Below the pieces are notes generated by a model. The model did no database searches, was not told where the DNA came from, and worked only from the letters and a program-made list of their open reading frames with translations. Shown piece after piece: positions 33,560 through 42,989 of a DNA stretch of 64,000 nt; the first letter of the stretch is position 1; every line of letters begins with the position of its first letter. The stretch covers positions 248,001 through 312,000 of the forward strand of contig NZ_JAMXLX010000003.1 in assembly GCF_024055605.1 (NCBI RefSeq). The letters are read 5' to 3'. The stretch comes from Ciceribacter sichuanensis (GTDB lineage: Bacteria > Pseudomonadota > Alphaproteobacteria > Rhizobiales > Rhizobiaceae). Both the position numbers and the translations under genes were made by a program.

Positions 33560-34513
33560 ATGCGCGCAATTCTGCTCGCCCTGTTTGCCGCCACTGCGAT
33601 CGTCCTGCCTGCGAAGGCCGAGGACGTCACCGTTGCCGTTACCGCCATCGTCGAACATCCCGCGCTGGATGCGGCGCGCGACGGCATCAAGGAAGCCCTT
33701 GCCGAAGCCGGCTACAAGGACGGTGAAAACCTGAAATTCGTCTACGAGTCGGCCCAGGGTAATCCGGGTACGGCCGCGCAGATCGCCCGCCAGTTCGTGG
33801 GCGACGCTCCGACCGTCATCGTGCCGATTTCCACGCCGTCCGCTCAGGCCGTGGTCGCTGCCACCCGCGACATTCCGGTTGTCTTCACCGCCGTTTCCGA
33901 TCCGCTCGGCGCGCAGCTGGTCAAGGACATGGAAAAGCCTGGCGGTAACGTCACCGGCCTGTCCGACATGTCGCCGGTTGCCGACCATATCGCGCTGATC
34001 AAGGAAATCACGCCGAACGCCAAGTCGATCGGCTTCATCTACAACTCCGCCGAAGCCAATTCGGTCTCGACGCTTGCAGCTCTCAAGGCCGAAGCCGAGA
34101 AGGCCGGCCTGACGGTTGTCGAATCCGTTGCCACCAAGTCGGCGGAAGTGCAGGGCGCGGCGCGCGCCCTCGTCGGTCGCGCCGACGTGATCTATATTCC
34201 GACCGACAACACCATTGTTTCGGCATTCGAAGCTGCCGTCGGCGTTGCCGAGGAAGCGAAGATCCCGCTCTTCGCCGGCGATACGGATTCCGTTTCCCGC
34301 GGCGCGCTCGCAGCGATCGGCTTCAACTATTTCGATGTCGGCAAGCAGACCGGCGAGATTGTCGTTCGTGTCCTGAAGGGCGAGAAGCCCGGCGACATTC
34401 CGGTGCGTGTTGCTGCTGGAACCGACCTGGTGATCAACAAGGCCGCTGCCGCCAAGATGGGCGTCACCTTCCCGGAAAGCATCACCAAGCGCGCGACCAA
34501 GACGATCGAATAA
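33560..34513 (+). CDS. ABC importer substrate-binding protein (ABC_sub_bind, TrpX-like)
   Basis: A 317-residue periplasmic binding protein with signal peptide to about 20 and a two-lobe fold of the PF04392 family: VTAIVEHPALDAARDGI near the start, PVVFTAVSDPLGAQLV at about 108-123 and SVSRGALAAIGFNYFDVG in the second lobe. Members linked to TrpXYZ systems carry aromatic amino acids, but no upstream leader supports a specific ligand. GGAGG precedes ATG 33560. First gene of a binding protein/permease/ATPase operon. Confidence 0.88.
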   Translation: MRAILLALFAATAIVLPAKAEDVTVAVTAIVEHPALDAARDGIKEALAEAGYKDGENLKFVYESAQGNPGTAAQIARQFVGDAPTVIVPISTPSAQAVVAATRDIPVVFTAVSDPLGAQLVKDMEKPGGNVTGLSDMSPVADHIALIKEITPNAKSIGFIYNSAEANSVSTLAALKAEAEKAGLTVVESVATKSAEVQGAARALVGRADVIYIPTDNTIVSAFEAAVGVAEEAKIPLFAGDTDSVSRGALAAIGFNYFDVGKQTGEIVVRVLKGEKPGDIPVRVAAGTDLVINKAAAAKMGVTFPESITKRATKTIE

Positions 34514-34611
34514 CATCCGACGGCGGGGCTGCTTATAGGGCGGCCCCTGCTATTGCCGGGCTGCTGGCGGGCATGTCGCGATGTTTGCTGCAAGCTTGAA
34601 GGATTTCTGCC

Positions 34612-35493
34612 GTGAGCCAAATCGCCTTCTGGGGTGCCGTTGAGCTGGGTCTGGTCTTCGCCTTCGTGGCGATTGGCGTTTATCTTGCCTTCCGTGTCCT
34701 CGATTTTCCCGACCTGACCGTCGACGGTTCGTTCCCGCTCGGCGCGGCGGTTGCCGCCGTGCTGATCATTGCCGGGCTGAATGCCTGGGTGGCGACCGCC
34801 ATCGCCATGGTGGCCGGATCGGCTGCCGGCCTCGTGACCGCGTTGTTGAACGTGCGTTTCCGGATCCTCAACCTGTTGGCCTCGATCCTGACGATGATCG
34901 CGCTGTTCTCCGTGAACCTCAGGGTCATGGGCAAGCCGAACGTCGCCCTGCTCAATCAGGACACCATGCTGACGCCGTTCTACGGACACGGCATCCCCGA
35001 ATATTACGTGCGCCCTCTGTTCGTCTTCGCTCTGGTCGCCATCGCGATCTTCATCGTCTGGCGCTTTCTGGAAAGCGATGCCGGTCTTGCCATGCGCGCG
35101 ACCGGCGCCAATGCGCGCATGGCCCGCGCGCAGGGTGTGCAGACGGATAACCAGATCTATCTGGGTATCGCGCTCTCCAATGCGCTGGTGGCGCTTGGCG
35201 GCGCGCTGTTTGCCCAGACGAACGGCTTTGCCGATGTCACTTCGGGTGTCGGCACCATCGTCGTCGGCCTTGCCGCCGTCATCATCGGCGAGACGTTGTT
35301 CGGCAAACGCGGCCTGCTTTTCGCGCTGATAGGCTGCGTCGTCGGCTCCATCGCCTACCGTCTTGCCATCCAGCTTGCGCTGTCCAGCGACGTGCTCGGC
35401 CTGAAGGCTTCCGACCTGAACTTTGTTACGGCAGTACTGGTTGCTGTCGCACTCGTCCTTCCCAGACTTCGCCGGGGAGGAGCTTCGGCATGA
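34612..35493 (+). CDS. ABC importer permease (branched-chain-type fold, TrpY-like)
   Basis: A 293-residue inner-membrane permease with eight to nine hydrophobic segments. DFPDLTVDGSFPLGAAVAA at about 32-50 and the LRATGAN-like MRATGANARMARAQG at about 160-174 are typical of permeases in the BPD_transp_2 family. GTG 34612 has GAAGGA 7-8 bases upstream. Its stop overlaps the ATPase start as ATGA. Confidence 0.88.
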   Translation: MSQIAFWGAVELGLVFAFVAIGVYLAFRVLDFPDLTVDGSFPLGAAVAAVLIIAGLNAWVATAIAMVAGSAAGLVTALLNVRFRILNLLASILTMIALFSVNLRVMGKPNVALLNQDTMLTPFYGHGIPEYYVRPLFVFALVAIAIFIVWRFLESDAGLAMRATGANARMARAQGVQTDNQIYLGIALSNALVALGGALFAQTNGFADVTSGVGTIVVGLAAVIIGETLFGKRGLLFALIGCVVGSIAYRLAIQLALSSDVLGLKASDLNFVTAVLVAVALVLPRLRRGGASA

Positions 35494-36284
35494 TTTCGCT
35501 CGAAAACATAGATGTCGTCTTCGGCCGCGGCACGCCGCTGCAGAAACAAGCCCTGAAGAACGTCAACCTGACGATCGAGACGGGTTCCTTCGTCACCGTC
35601 ATCGGCTCCAACGGCGCGGGCAAGTCGACGGTGCTCGGCGTGCTTGCCGGCGACGTGCTGCCGACCTCCGGTCGGGTCAATATCGGCTATGCGGATGTGT
35701 CGCGCAAGCCGACCGCCAGCCGCGCCGGCCTCGTTGCCCGCGTCTTCCAGGATCCGCTGGCCGGCAGTTGCGGTGCGCTCTCCATCGAGGAGAACCTTGC
35801 GCTTGCGGCGATGCGCGGCAAGCGTCGGGGTCTTTCGGCGGCGCTTGGCGGCAATCGCCGCGGCGAGTTCCGCGACCGCGTGGCGGCGCTCAATCTCGGG
35901 TTGGAAAATCGCATGGCTGACCGGATGGACCTGCTGTCGGGCGGTCAGCGGCAGGCGGTTTCGCTGGTGATGGCGACGCTCAGTGGTTCCGATGTGCTGC
36001 TGCTCGACGAGCATACGGCGGCGCTCGATCCGGGCATGGCCGAGTTCATCATGAACCTCACGCAGTCCATCGTATCGGAGCGTAAGCTCACCACTCTGAT
36101 GGTGACGCATTCCATGCGTCAGGCGCTGGATTTCGGCAGCCGCACTATCATGCTGCATGCCGGCGAGATCGTTCTCGACGTTGCCGGCGACAGCCGCAAG
36201 GACCTGCAGGTGGAAGACCTGATCAACATGTTCCGGCGCATTCGTGGCCAGACGCTGGACGACGACGAATTGCTGATCGGCTGA
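35490..36284 (+). CDS. ABC importer ATP-binding protein (TrpZ-like)
   Basis: A 264-residue ATPase. Walker A GSNGAGKST at about 37-45, Q-loop VFQDP, signature LLSGGQRQAVSLVMA at about 151-165, Walker B VLLLDEH and H-loop VTHS are present. The Glu after Walker B is followed by His rather than Pro, a variation shared with this importer type. Coupled to the permease by ATGA overlap; a terminator follows. Confidence 0.9.
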   Translation: MISLENIDVVFGRGTPLQKQALKNVNLTIETGSFVTVIGSNGAGKSTVLGVLAGDVLPTSGRVNIGYADVSRKPTASRAGLVARVFQDPLAGSCGALSIEENLALAAMRGKRRGLSAALGGNRRGEFRDRVAALNLGLENRMADRMDLLSGGQRQAVSLVMATLSGSDVLLLDEHTAALDPGMAEFIMNLTQSIVSERKLTTLMVTHSMRQALDFGSRTIMLHAGEIVLDVAGDSRKDLQVEDLINMFRRIRGQTLDDDELLIG

Positions 36285-36310
36285 TTTCGGCAGTCATACT
36301 ATCAAGAGAG

Positions 36311-36342
36311 CGGCGTCCGGGTTTGATCCGGGCGCCGTTTTT
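36311..36342 (+). terminator. Terminator of the ABC importer operon
   Basis: CGGCGTCCGG, loop GTTTGAT, CCGGGCGCCG (one G-T pair), then five T. Confidence 0.9.
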
Positions 36343-36352
36343 CGTTCCAGGT

Positions 36353-36994
36353 TCAGCGCGCCTGGGTGAACATGATCTTCACGGCGAAGATCGAGAAAAC
36401 GCCGGCGAAGGTGTAGTCGATGGCGCGGAGAACCTTGCGGTTCGTCTGCAGCCAGCTCGACAGGCCGTCGGCCATGTAGATGATGCCGAGGCCGATCGGC
36501 AGTGACAGGACAATCGACCAGATGCCGAGGAAGAGCAGCTTGCCGGTAACGTGCGGATCGCTGGCGCTGACGAATTGCGGCAGGAAGGTCATGAAGAAGA
36601 TGATGACTTTCGGGTTGAGCAGGTTGACCCACAGGCCGTTCAGAAATGCCTGCACTGGGGCGGACTGGCGCTGGCCGTCGGCGCGCACGACGAAGTTCGA
36701 GCCGTGGCGCACAGCCTGAATGGCAAGCCACAGCAGATAGCCGGCGCCACCGGTCTTCAGGATGGTGAAGGCTGTCGGGGATGCGACGATCAGCGCCGAG
36801 ATGCCGAAGGCCACCAGCATGGTGTGAATGGAGATTCCGAAGCTGGTGCCTGCGAGTGTCATCAGCCCCGTCGCGCGGCCGTCACGCAAGGAGCGACTGA
36901 TCCAGAGCGTCATGTCCGGCCCCGGCGTGATGGCGAGCAGGAGGATGGCAAGGCTGAAGGCGAGAATGGTGGGCAGGCTCGGAATGAAATCCAT
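36353..36994 (-). CDS. LysE/RhtB-family amino-acid or metabolite exporter
   Basis: A 213-residue inner-membrane protein with six hydrophobic segments. The N-terminal TPGPDMTLWISRSL motif at about 23-36 and the GFLNGLWVNLLNPKV-like FLNGLWVNLLNPKVIIFF at about 112-129 are diagnostic of the RhtB group. Start ATG 36994 has a poor ribosome site. It lies downstream of the SDR gene but is separated by a terminator-like hairpin. Confidence 0.9.
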   Translation of the reverse strand: MDFIPSLPTILAFSLAILLLAITPGPDMTLWISRSLRDGRATGLMTLAGTSFGISIHTMLVAFGISALIVASPTAFTILKTGGAGYLLWLAIQAVRHGSNFVVRADGQRQSAPVQAFLNGLWVNLLNPKVIIFFMTFLPQFVSASDPHVTGKLLFLGIWSIVLSLPIGLGIIYMADGLSSWLQTNRKVLRAIDYTFAGVFSIFAVKIMFTQAR

Positions 36995-37010
36995 GGGACA
37001 GGTCCGCAAC

Positions 37011-37059
37011 AGAGAAAAGCCCGGTGTGGGCGACGCGATCGGCGTTATCCATACCGGGC
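37011..37059 (-). terminator. Probable terminator of the SDR gene
   Basis: On the minus strand GCCCGGTATGG, 19-base loop, CCACACCGGGC (one G-T pair), then TTTTCTCT. It lies in the 88 bp between the SDR and LysE genes. Confidence 0.6.
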
Positions 37060-37082
37060 CTCGGACGGCTTGCCAATCGGGC

Positions 37083-37934
37083 TTATTGACCGTTCAGGAA
37101 GGCCCTGAATTTCGTTCCGTAGTCCGGATGCCAGCGTGACAGCGGCGGCCGGTTCTCAATGATGTCTCCGGCGGCCCAGAGGATGCGCTTCTCATCTGTC
37201 GGGCGGTCCACGTCGTTATCGGGGCAAAGGATATAGAAATCACCGCGGTCGATGCTTTCCAGCATGAAGCCGATGGTCTCCTCCGGCGTCCATGCGCCCT
37301 CTGGTTTCGTCTTCGCTTCTCCACGCGTCAGGTTGGTGTAGACCCAGCCCGGAATCAGTAAGTGGGCCGATATCTTGCAGCCTTCAGTGTTGCGAAGCTC
37401 GTGTTGCAGCGCTTCGGTAAAGGCTTTCACGCCGGCTTTCGAGACGTTGTAGGCCGGATCGCCTGGTGGAGTGGTGATGCCCTGCTTCGAGCCAGTGTTG
37501 ATGATGAGGCCCGGTTCTCCATGGGCGATCATGTTCGGACCGAAGGTGCGCGTGCCGTTTACGACGCCCATCAGGTTGACGGCAAGCACGCTATCCCAGT
37601 TGGCCTGAGGGCCGAAAAGGCTGCTGCCCGGTTGAATGCCGGCATTGTTCATGAGGACGTGAACGCGTCCGAAACGCTGGATGACGGCCCTTTCGAGGGC
37701 CTCGAGCTCATCCAGCTTGCTGACATCCGTCTCGATCGCCACGATGTCCGTATCGGGATGGGTGGACAGTTCGGCGACTTTCGCACGCGCCTCGGCCAGC
37801 GGATCGCCGCCGAGATCGACAAGCACGACCGACATGCCCTTTTTTGCGAAGGCCATGGCGGCGGCAAGGCCAATGCCGGATGCGGCGCCGGTGACGACTG
37901 CGACGTTACCCCGGGAAAATGCCTGATGCTGCAT
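37083..37934 (-). CDS. Short-chain dehydrogenase/reductase
   Basis: A 283-residue Rossmann-fold oxidoreductase: TGAASGIG at about 16-23 (NAD(P) binding), NNAGIQPG at about 95, INTGSKQG with the catalytic Ser at about 146 and PAYNVSKAG with Tyr/Lys at about 159-167. The Asp after the second strand (LVDLGGD) favours NAD. The C-terminal extension contains WHPDYGTKF. Substrate unknown. GAGGAG precedes ATG 37934; the gene is divergent from argG. Confidence 0.88.
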   Translation of the reverse strand: MQHQAFSRGNVAVVTGAASGIGLAAAMAFAKKGMSVVLVDLGGDPLAEARAKVAELSTHPDTDIVAIETDVSKLDELEALERAVIQRFGRVHVLMNNAGIQPGSSLFGPQANWDSVLAVNLMGVVNGTRTFGPNMIAHGEPGLIINTGSKQGITTPPGDPAYNVSKAGVKAFTEALQHELRNTEGCKISAHLLIPGWVYTNLTRGEAKTKPEGAWTPEETIGFMLESIDRGDFYILCPDNDVDRPTDEKRILWAAGDIIENRPPLSRWHPDYGTKFRAFLNGQ

Positions 37935-38100
37935 ATGGTGTCTCCTCGTTATGGCAGTTGAGCATTTGATATGGTGCGCGAAGAGGCACGGTCAAACCTG
38001 AAAGTGCCCTTGTCGCCGTTGCGCGTCATCGTCGCTTCTGTCTTCCGCGGCATCGGTTCCCCTTGCACGGCGCGATAATCTCGCTAAAAGTGCCCGCAAA

Positions 38101-38122
38101 CCAAGGGTTCGTATGCCCTTGG
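38101..38122 (+). promoter_or_regulatory. Inverted repeat in the argG leader
   Basis: CCAAGGG, TTCGTATG, CCCTTGG: a perfect 7 bp arm pair 31-52 bp before the argG start. It could be an operator (for example for an arginine repressor) or an RNA hairpin; it lacks a T tract and does not match any riboswitch I know. Confidence 0.4.
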
Positions 38123-38152
38123 CTGCCCACGCTCACGAACGGACTTCTCATC

Positions 38153-39376
38153 ATGGCATCGCATAAAGACGTGAAGAAGGTCGTGCTCGCCTATTCCGGC
38201 GGCCTCGACACCTCGATCATCCTGAAATGGCTCCAGACCGAACTCGGCGCTGAAGTCGTGACCTTTACTGCCGATCTCGGCCAGGGCGAGGAACTCGAGC
38301 CTGCACGCAAGAAGGCCGAGATGCTCGGCATCAAGGAAATCTTCATCGAGGACGTCCGCGAAGAGTTTGTCCGCGACTTCGTCTTCCCGATGTTCCGCGC
38401 CAACGCCGTCTACGAAGGCGTTTACCTGCTCGGCACGTCGATCGCCCGTCCGCTGATCTCCAAGCACCTGATCGAGATCGCCAAGAAGACAGGCGCCGAC
38501 GCCATCGCCCATGGCGCGACCGGCAAGGGCAACGACCAGGTTCGCTTCGAGCTTTCGGCCTATGCGCTGAACCCGGACATCAAGATCATCGCCCCCTGGC
38601 GCGACTGGTCGTTCAAGAGCCGTACCGACCTTCTCGAATTCGCCGAGAAGAACCAGATCCCGGTTGCCAAGGACAAGAAGGGCGAGGCTCCCTTCTCCGT
38701 CGACGCCAACCTGCTGCACTCTTCTTCCGAGGGCAAGGTTCTGGAAGATCCGTCGCAGGAAGCACCCGAATACGTGCACATGCGCACCATTTCGCCGGAA
38801 GCTGCCCCGGACAAGGCCACGATCATCAAGATCGGTTTCGAAAAGGGTGATGCCGTCTCGATCAATGGCGTTCGCCTGAGCCCGGCGACCATTCTGGCCA
38901 AGCTCAACGATTACGGTCGTGACAACGGCATCGGCCGTCTCGACCTCGTCGAGAACCGCTTCGTCGGCATGAAGTCGCGCGGCGTCTACGAGACCCCCGG
39001 CGGTACGATCCTGCTGGCCGCGCATCGCGCAATCGAGTCGATCACGCTCGACCGTGGTGCCGCGCACCTCAAGGACGAGTTGATGCCGCGTTACGCCGAG
39101 CTGATCTATTACGGCTTCTGGTTCTCGCCGGAACGCCAGATGCTGCAGGCCGCCATCGACCTCAGCCAGAAGGATGTCGAAGGCGAAGTCACCCTCAAGC
39201 TCTACAAGGGCAATGTGATGGTGATCGGCCGCGAATCTTCGAAGTCGCTCTATTCCGACCAGCTGGTGACCTTCGAGGACGACCAGGGCGCCTACGACCA
39301 GAAGGATGCCGCCGGCTTCATCAAGCTCAATGCCCTGCGTCTGCGGACGCTCGCCAAGCGCAACCTGAAGGGCTGA
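38153..39376 (+). CDS. argG: Argininosuccinate synthase
   Basis: Joins citrulline and aspartate with ATP to make argininosuccinate, the penultimate step of arginine synthesis. 407 residues; the N-type ATP pyrophosphatase motif AYSGGLDTS at about 14-22, [14 protein letters not shown] at about 120-133 and the citrulline-binding region are complete. ATG 38153 (MASHKDVKK) is the homologous start. It is monocistronic, with a strong terminator. Confidence 0.97.
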   Translation: MASHKDVKKVVLAYSGGLDTSIILKWLQTELGAEVVTFTADLGQGEELEPARKKAEMLGIKEIFIEDVREEFVRDFVFPMFRANAVYEGVYLLGTSIARPLISKHLIEIAKKTGADAIAHGATGKGNDQVRFELSAYALNPDIKIIAPWRDWSFKSRTDLLEFAEKNQIPVAKDKKGEAPFSVDANLLHSSSEGKVLEDPSQEAPEYVHMRTISPEAAPDKATIIKIGFEKGDAVSINGVRLSPATILAKLNDYGRDNGIGRLDLVENRFVGMKSRGVYETPGGTILLAAHRAIESITLDRGAAHLKDELMPRYAELIYYGFWFSPERQMLQAAIDLSQKDVEGEVTLKLYKGNVMVIGRESSKSLYSDQLVTFEDDQGAYDQKDAAGFIKLNALRLRTLAKRNLKG

Positions 39377-39406
39377 TAAAGCTTTCTTCGGAATGGAAAT
39401 CCGAAG

Positions 39407-39436
39407 CCGTCGGGGTCTTGGCCCCGGCGGTTTTTT
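39407..39436 (+). terminator. Terminator of argG
   Basis: CCGTCGGGG, loop TCTTGG, CCCCGGCGG, then six T. Nine-pair stem including one T-G pair. Confidence 0.92.
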
Positions 39437-39447
39437 GTTGGGCCCGC

Positions 39448-40641
39448 TCAGTCGGCGCGGCGGTGGGCTGCCTGCAGGCCGAGATAGGCGAAGATCGCCA
39501 TGAATTCCATGAAAGGGATGACGGTGCCGAAGGCGGTGAGGGGGTCGCCGATGGTAGCCGCTGCGATACCGCCGAGGAAGCCGGATCCCATCTGGCCGAA
39601 GCCGAGCAGGGCGGCAGCCGAGCCCGCGATTTCCGGATGCGGCTGAAGCCCGGCCGTCGTGATGTAAGGGATCACGAAGGCGATGCCGAAGGAGCAGACG
39701 GCAACCGGTCCCATGATCGACAGGAAGCTCGGCTCGATAAAATGGACCGAAAGCGCGATCATCGCCCCGCCGATGCCAACAAGAGTAAGGCCGGTGCGCA
39801 GGGAGCCACGTTCCCCCATCCGTCGGCTTAGGAATCGCAGGGTAATGGAGCCGGCGAAGTAGAAGCCCGATTGCATCAGCATGCCGAGGCCGAACTGGGC
39901 GGGCGTCAACCCGACGCGATTGATCAGCACGAAGGGAAGCATGGTCGATTGGGCATAGAGCGCCCCGACACATCCTCCCAGCACCAGCGCGCAGAACAGT
40001 ACCCTGAGGTCGCTGACCAGCGTGACGTAGGAAGAGACAAGGCGGACCGGGTGGATCCTCGACCTGTCGGCGACGGTCGTTTCCGCCATCAGGAAGGCGA
40101 CCATCAGGCCGCTCAGTATTCCAAAGCCGACCATCAGGTAGAAGATCGCCTGCCAGCCGGAAAGGGAGAGCGCAAGTCCCCCAAGCGTTGGCCCCGCCGC
40201 CGGGCCGATGGCGAGCATGATGCCCATCATGTTGAGAATGCGGGCGGCCTCCGGTCCGGTGAACTGGTCGCGGACGATGGCGCGGGATACCGTGACGCCG
40301 ACCGAGGCGCCGATGCCCTGGATCAGGCGGCCGATCAGCAGCCATTCGACCGAAGGCGCGAAAGCGGCCGTCAGGCTTCCGGCAATATAGATGGCGAGGA
40401 AGGCAAGCGTCGCTTTTCTGCGTCCGAAGGCATCCGACATCGGGCCTGAGAGAAGCTGGGCGCAGGCGAAGCCGGCGAAATAAAGCGAGAGGCTCATCTT
40501 GATGGCACTGTCGGTCGTCCCGAAGGCTTTCACCAGTTCCGGCATGGCTGGCGTGTAGATGGCCATGGAGATAGGGCCGATGGTGGTCAGCAGCGCGCCG
40601 ATCAGCGAAGTGCGGCGCTCGCTCATGCGAGCCTGTGTCAT
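39448..40641 (-). CDS. Bcr/CflA-type MFS drug-resistance exporter
   Basis: A 397-residue, 12-helix proton antiporter. It begins with a Bcr/CflA-like IGPISMAIYTPAMPELVKAF, has the MFS motif A variant GPMSDAFGRRKATL at about 65-78 and the motif C-like GPTLGGLALSLSGWQAIF at about 148-165. Start at 40641 or at 40626 (MSERRTS). Divergent from the M3 peptidase gene; no linked regulator. Confidence 0.9.
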   Translation of the reverse strand: MTQARMSERRTSLIGALLTTIGPISMAIYTPAMPELVKAFGTTDSAIKMSLSLYFAGFACAQLLSGPMSDAFGRRKATLAFLAIYIAGSLTAAFAPSVEWLLIGRLIQGIGASVGVTVSRAIVRDQFTGPEAARILNMMGIMLAIGPAAGPTLGGLALSLSGWQAIFYLMVGFGILSGLMVAFLMAETTVADRSRIHPVRLVSSYVTLVSDLRVLFCALVLGGCVGALYAQSTMLPFVLINRVGLTPAQFGLGMLMQSGFYFAGSITLRFLSRRMGERGSLRTGLTLVGIGGAMIALSVHFIEPSFLSIMGPVAVCSFGIAFVIPYITTAGLQPHPEIAGSAAALLGFGQMGSGFLGGIAAATIGDPLTAFGTVIPFMEFMAIFAYLGLQAAHRRAD

Positions 40642-40836
40642 GCTATTCCGTTCGATCTGATGGTCTGGACGCCACGGGCAAACGGTCTGGCGTCAGAAAG
40701 GGATTTCGCACCTTTTACGACCGGAAGGCGTGCTTGGCGAGAGGCGAAATATATCTGTCCGGCGTCCAGCCTCATGCATGGAAGGTCGGAAATTTTGCCT
40801 CCGTGATCGTTTGCGTGCTTGCCAATCAAATGGTCG

Positions 40837-40861
40837 GGATACCATATCGCGTAAGGTATCC
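40837..40861. promoter_or_regulatory. Inverted repeat upstream of the M3 peptidase gene
   Basis: GGATACC, 11 bases, GGTATCC (7 bp arms); it overlaps ATGGT-N6-ACCAT. Located 45-69 bp before the peptidase start in the 264 bp divergent region, it is a candidate operator or leader hairpin. No regulator can be named. Confidence 0.4.
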
Positions 40862-40905
40862 GCTTCGCGGGTATCGGATCGAGGATCGACCAAGGAAAAA
40901 TCGCC

Positions 40906-42969
40906 ATGAGCAAAACGTCGTCATTCAGCCCCGCCGTCTACGAGTGGAACGGCCCGAACGGGTTGCCGCGCTTCGAAGCGGTTTCTGACGAGGATTTTGC
41001 TCCGGCCTTTGATGTGGCCCTGGCAGGCCACGATGCGGAGATCGATGCTATCGCGACCAATCCTGAGACGCCGACCTTTGCCAACACCATCATTGCTCTG
41101 GAGATCGCGGGGGACAATCTCTCGCGTGTGTCCTCGCTGTTCTGGAACCGCGCCGGCGCTCATACTAACGACACGATTCAGGCGCTGGAGCGCGAGATCG
41201 CGCCGAAGATGTCGCGTCACTATTCGAAGATCGGCATGAATGCCGACCTGTTCCGCCGCATCGATACGCTCTGGGAGAAACGCGGCGAACTGGGCCTGAC
41301 GACCGAGGAACTGCGCGTTCTCGAACGTCACTGGAAGGGTTTCGTCAAGTCGGGTGCCAAGCTCGAAAAGGCGAAGCAGGAGCGTCTCGCGGCGATCAAT
41401 GAAAAGCTGGCGGGCCTTGGCGCGCGGTTCGGCCAGAATGTGCTTTCCGATGAAAAATCCTGGGTGCTGCCGCTCGACGGCGATGCTGATCTCGCTGGTA
41501 TTCCCGACTTCCTGAAGGACGCGATGGCTGCCGCCGCGCAGGCTCGCGGCAAGGGCGAGGCCTATGTGGTGACGCTGTCGCGTTCCATCATCGAGCCTTT
41601 CCTCACCTTTTCCACGCGCCGGGATCTGCGCGAACAGGCCTTCAATGCCTGGGTTTCCCGCGGCATCAATGGCGGCGACACCGACAATCGCGAGATCGTC
41701 AAGGAGACGCTGGCGCTGAGGTCGGAGAAGGCCGGACTGCTGGGTTACAAGGATTTCGCCAGCTACAAGCTGGACGACACCATGGCCAAGACGCCGGAAG
41801 CGGTGAACGAACTGCTGATGAAGGTGTGGAACAAGGCGGTGGTGCAGGCGAGATCCGAGGAGGAAGAACTTGCCGGCTTGATCGCCGAGGAGGGCAAGAA
41901 CCACGAGGTCATGCCGTGGGACTGGCGTCACTACGCCGAGAAGCTGCGTGCCCGCAAGTTCGATTTCTCGGAGACCGAACTCAAGCCTTATCTCCAGCTC
42001 GAAAAGATCATTGAGGCCTGCTTCGATGTTGCCGGGCGCCTGTTCGGCATCAAGGCGGGGCCGCTCAAGGATGTTGCCGGCTACCATCCGGATGTCCGGG
42101 TCTTCGAGATCCGCGACCATAACGACAAGCTCGTCGCCATGTTTCTCGGCGATTACTTCGCCCGGCCATCCAAGCGTTCCGGCGCGTGGATGAGTTCGTT
42201 CCAGTCGCAGCACAAGCTACCCTTGAAGAACGGTGCGGTCGGCGAGATTCCGATCATCTACAACGTCTGCAATTTCGCCAAACCGGAAGAGGGCAAGCCG
42301 GCGCTGCTGTCGCTCGACGATGCCCGCACGCTTTTCCACGAGTTCGGTCATGCGGCCCATGGCATGCTGTCGAACGTGACCTATCCCTCTGTCTCGGGCA
42401 CCGGCGTTTCCCGCGATTTCGTCGAACTGCCGTCGCAGCTTTACGAGCACTGGCTGACGGTGCCGGAGATTCTCAAAACCTATGCCGTCCATTACGAGAC
42501 CGGGCAGCCGATGCCGCAGGCCCTTCTCGACAAGGTGCTGGCAGCCCGCACCTTCAATGCCGGTTTCGCGGCGGTGGAATTCACCTCGTCGGCGCTGGTC
42601 GACATGGCGTTCCACACCCGCGGCCCGGTCGAGGATCCGATGGCGGTTCAGGCGGAAGTGCTGGCGAAGATCGGGCTTCCACGCTCGCTGGTGATGCGCC
42701 ACGCGACGCCGCACTTCCAGCATGTCTTCGCCGGAGACGGCTATTCCGCCGGCTACTATTCCTACATGTGGTCAGAGGTGCTCGATGCCGATGCTTTCGC
42801 AGCCTTCGAGGAAACGGGAAACGCCTTCGATCCCGCCATGGCCGAGCGCCTGAAGGCGAACATCTACTCGGTCGGCGGCTCCATCGATCCGGAAGAAGCC
42901 TACAAGGCCTTCCGCGGCCGGCTTCCGAGCCCCGAGGCCATGCTCAAGCAGAAGGGGCTGGCTGCCTGA
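40906..42969 (+). CDS. M3-family metallopeptidase (oligopeptidase A / dipeptidyl carboxypeptidase)
   Basis: A 687-residue zinc peptidase of the thimet oligopeptidase type. HEFGH at H478-E479-H482 is the zinc/catalytic motif, followed by the conserved SGTGVSRDFVELPSQLYEHW with the third ligand region. No signal peptide, so cytoplasmic peptide turnover is likely. The length fits Dcp/PrlC. GGAAAAA lies before ATG 40906. Confidence 0.94.
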   Translation: MSKTSSFSPAVYEWNGPNGLPRFEAVSDEDFAPAFDVALAGHDAEIDAIATNPETPTFANTIIALEIAGDNLSRVSSLFWNRAGAHTNDTIQALEREIAPKMSRHYSKIGMNADLFRRIDTLWEKRGELGLTTEELRVLERHWKGFVKSGAKLEKAKQERLAAINEKLAGLGARFGQNVLSDEKSWVLPLDGDADLAGIPDFLKDAMAAAAQARGKGEAYVVTLSRSIIEPFLTFSTRRDLREQAFNAWVSRGINGGDTDNREIVKETLALRSEKAGLLGYKDFASYKLDDTMAKTPEAVNELLMKVWNKAVVQARSEEEELAGLIAEEGKNHEVMPWDWRHYAEKLRARKFDFSETELKPYLQLEKIIEACFDVAGRLFGIKAGPLKDVAGYHPDVRVFEIRDHNDKLVAMFLGDYFARPSKRSGAWMSSFQSQHKLPLKNGAVGEIPIIYNVCNFAKPEEGKPALLSLDDARTLFHEFGHAAHGMLSNVTYPSVSGTGVSRDFVELPSQLYEHWLTVPEILKTYAVHYETGQPMPQALLDKVLAARTFNAGFAAVEFTSSALVDMAFHTRGPVEDPMAVQAEVLAKIGLPRSLVMRHATPHFQHVFAGDGYSAGYYSYMWSEVLDADAFAAFEETGNAFDPAMAERLKANIYSVGGSIDPEEAYKAFRGRLPSPEAMLKQKGLAA

Positions 42970-42989
42970 CGGCGGCCTGATCCCCAGTG

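Noticed and set aside
34572..34605. GCATGTCGCGATG before the ABC permease, similar to the repeat tip
   Set aside because: Only about a dozen bases match and no central or closing block follows, so it is not counted as a sixth copy.
36120..36284. Possible frameshift at the end of the ABC ATPase gene
   Set aside because: The frame is continuous to a normal C-terminus and the length is typical, so no disruption is present.
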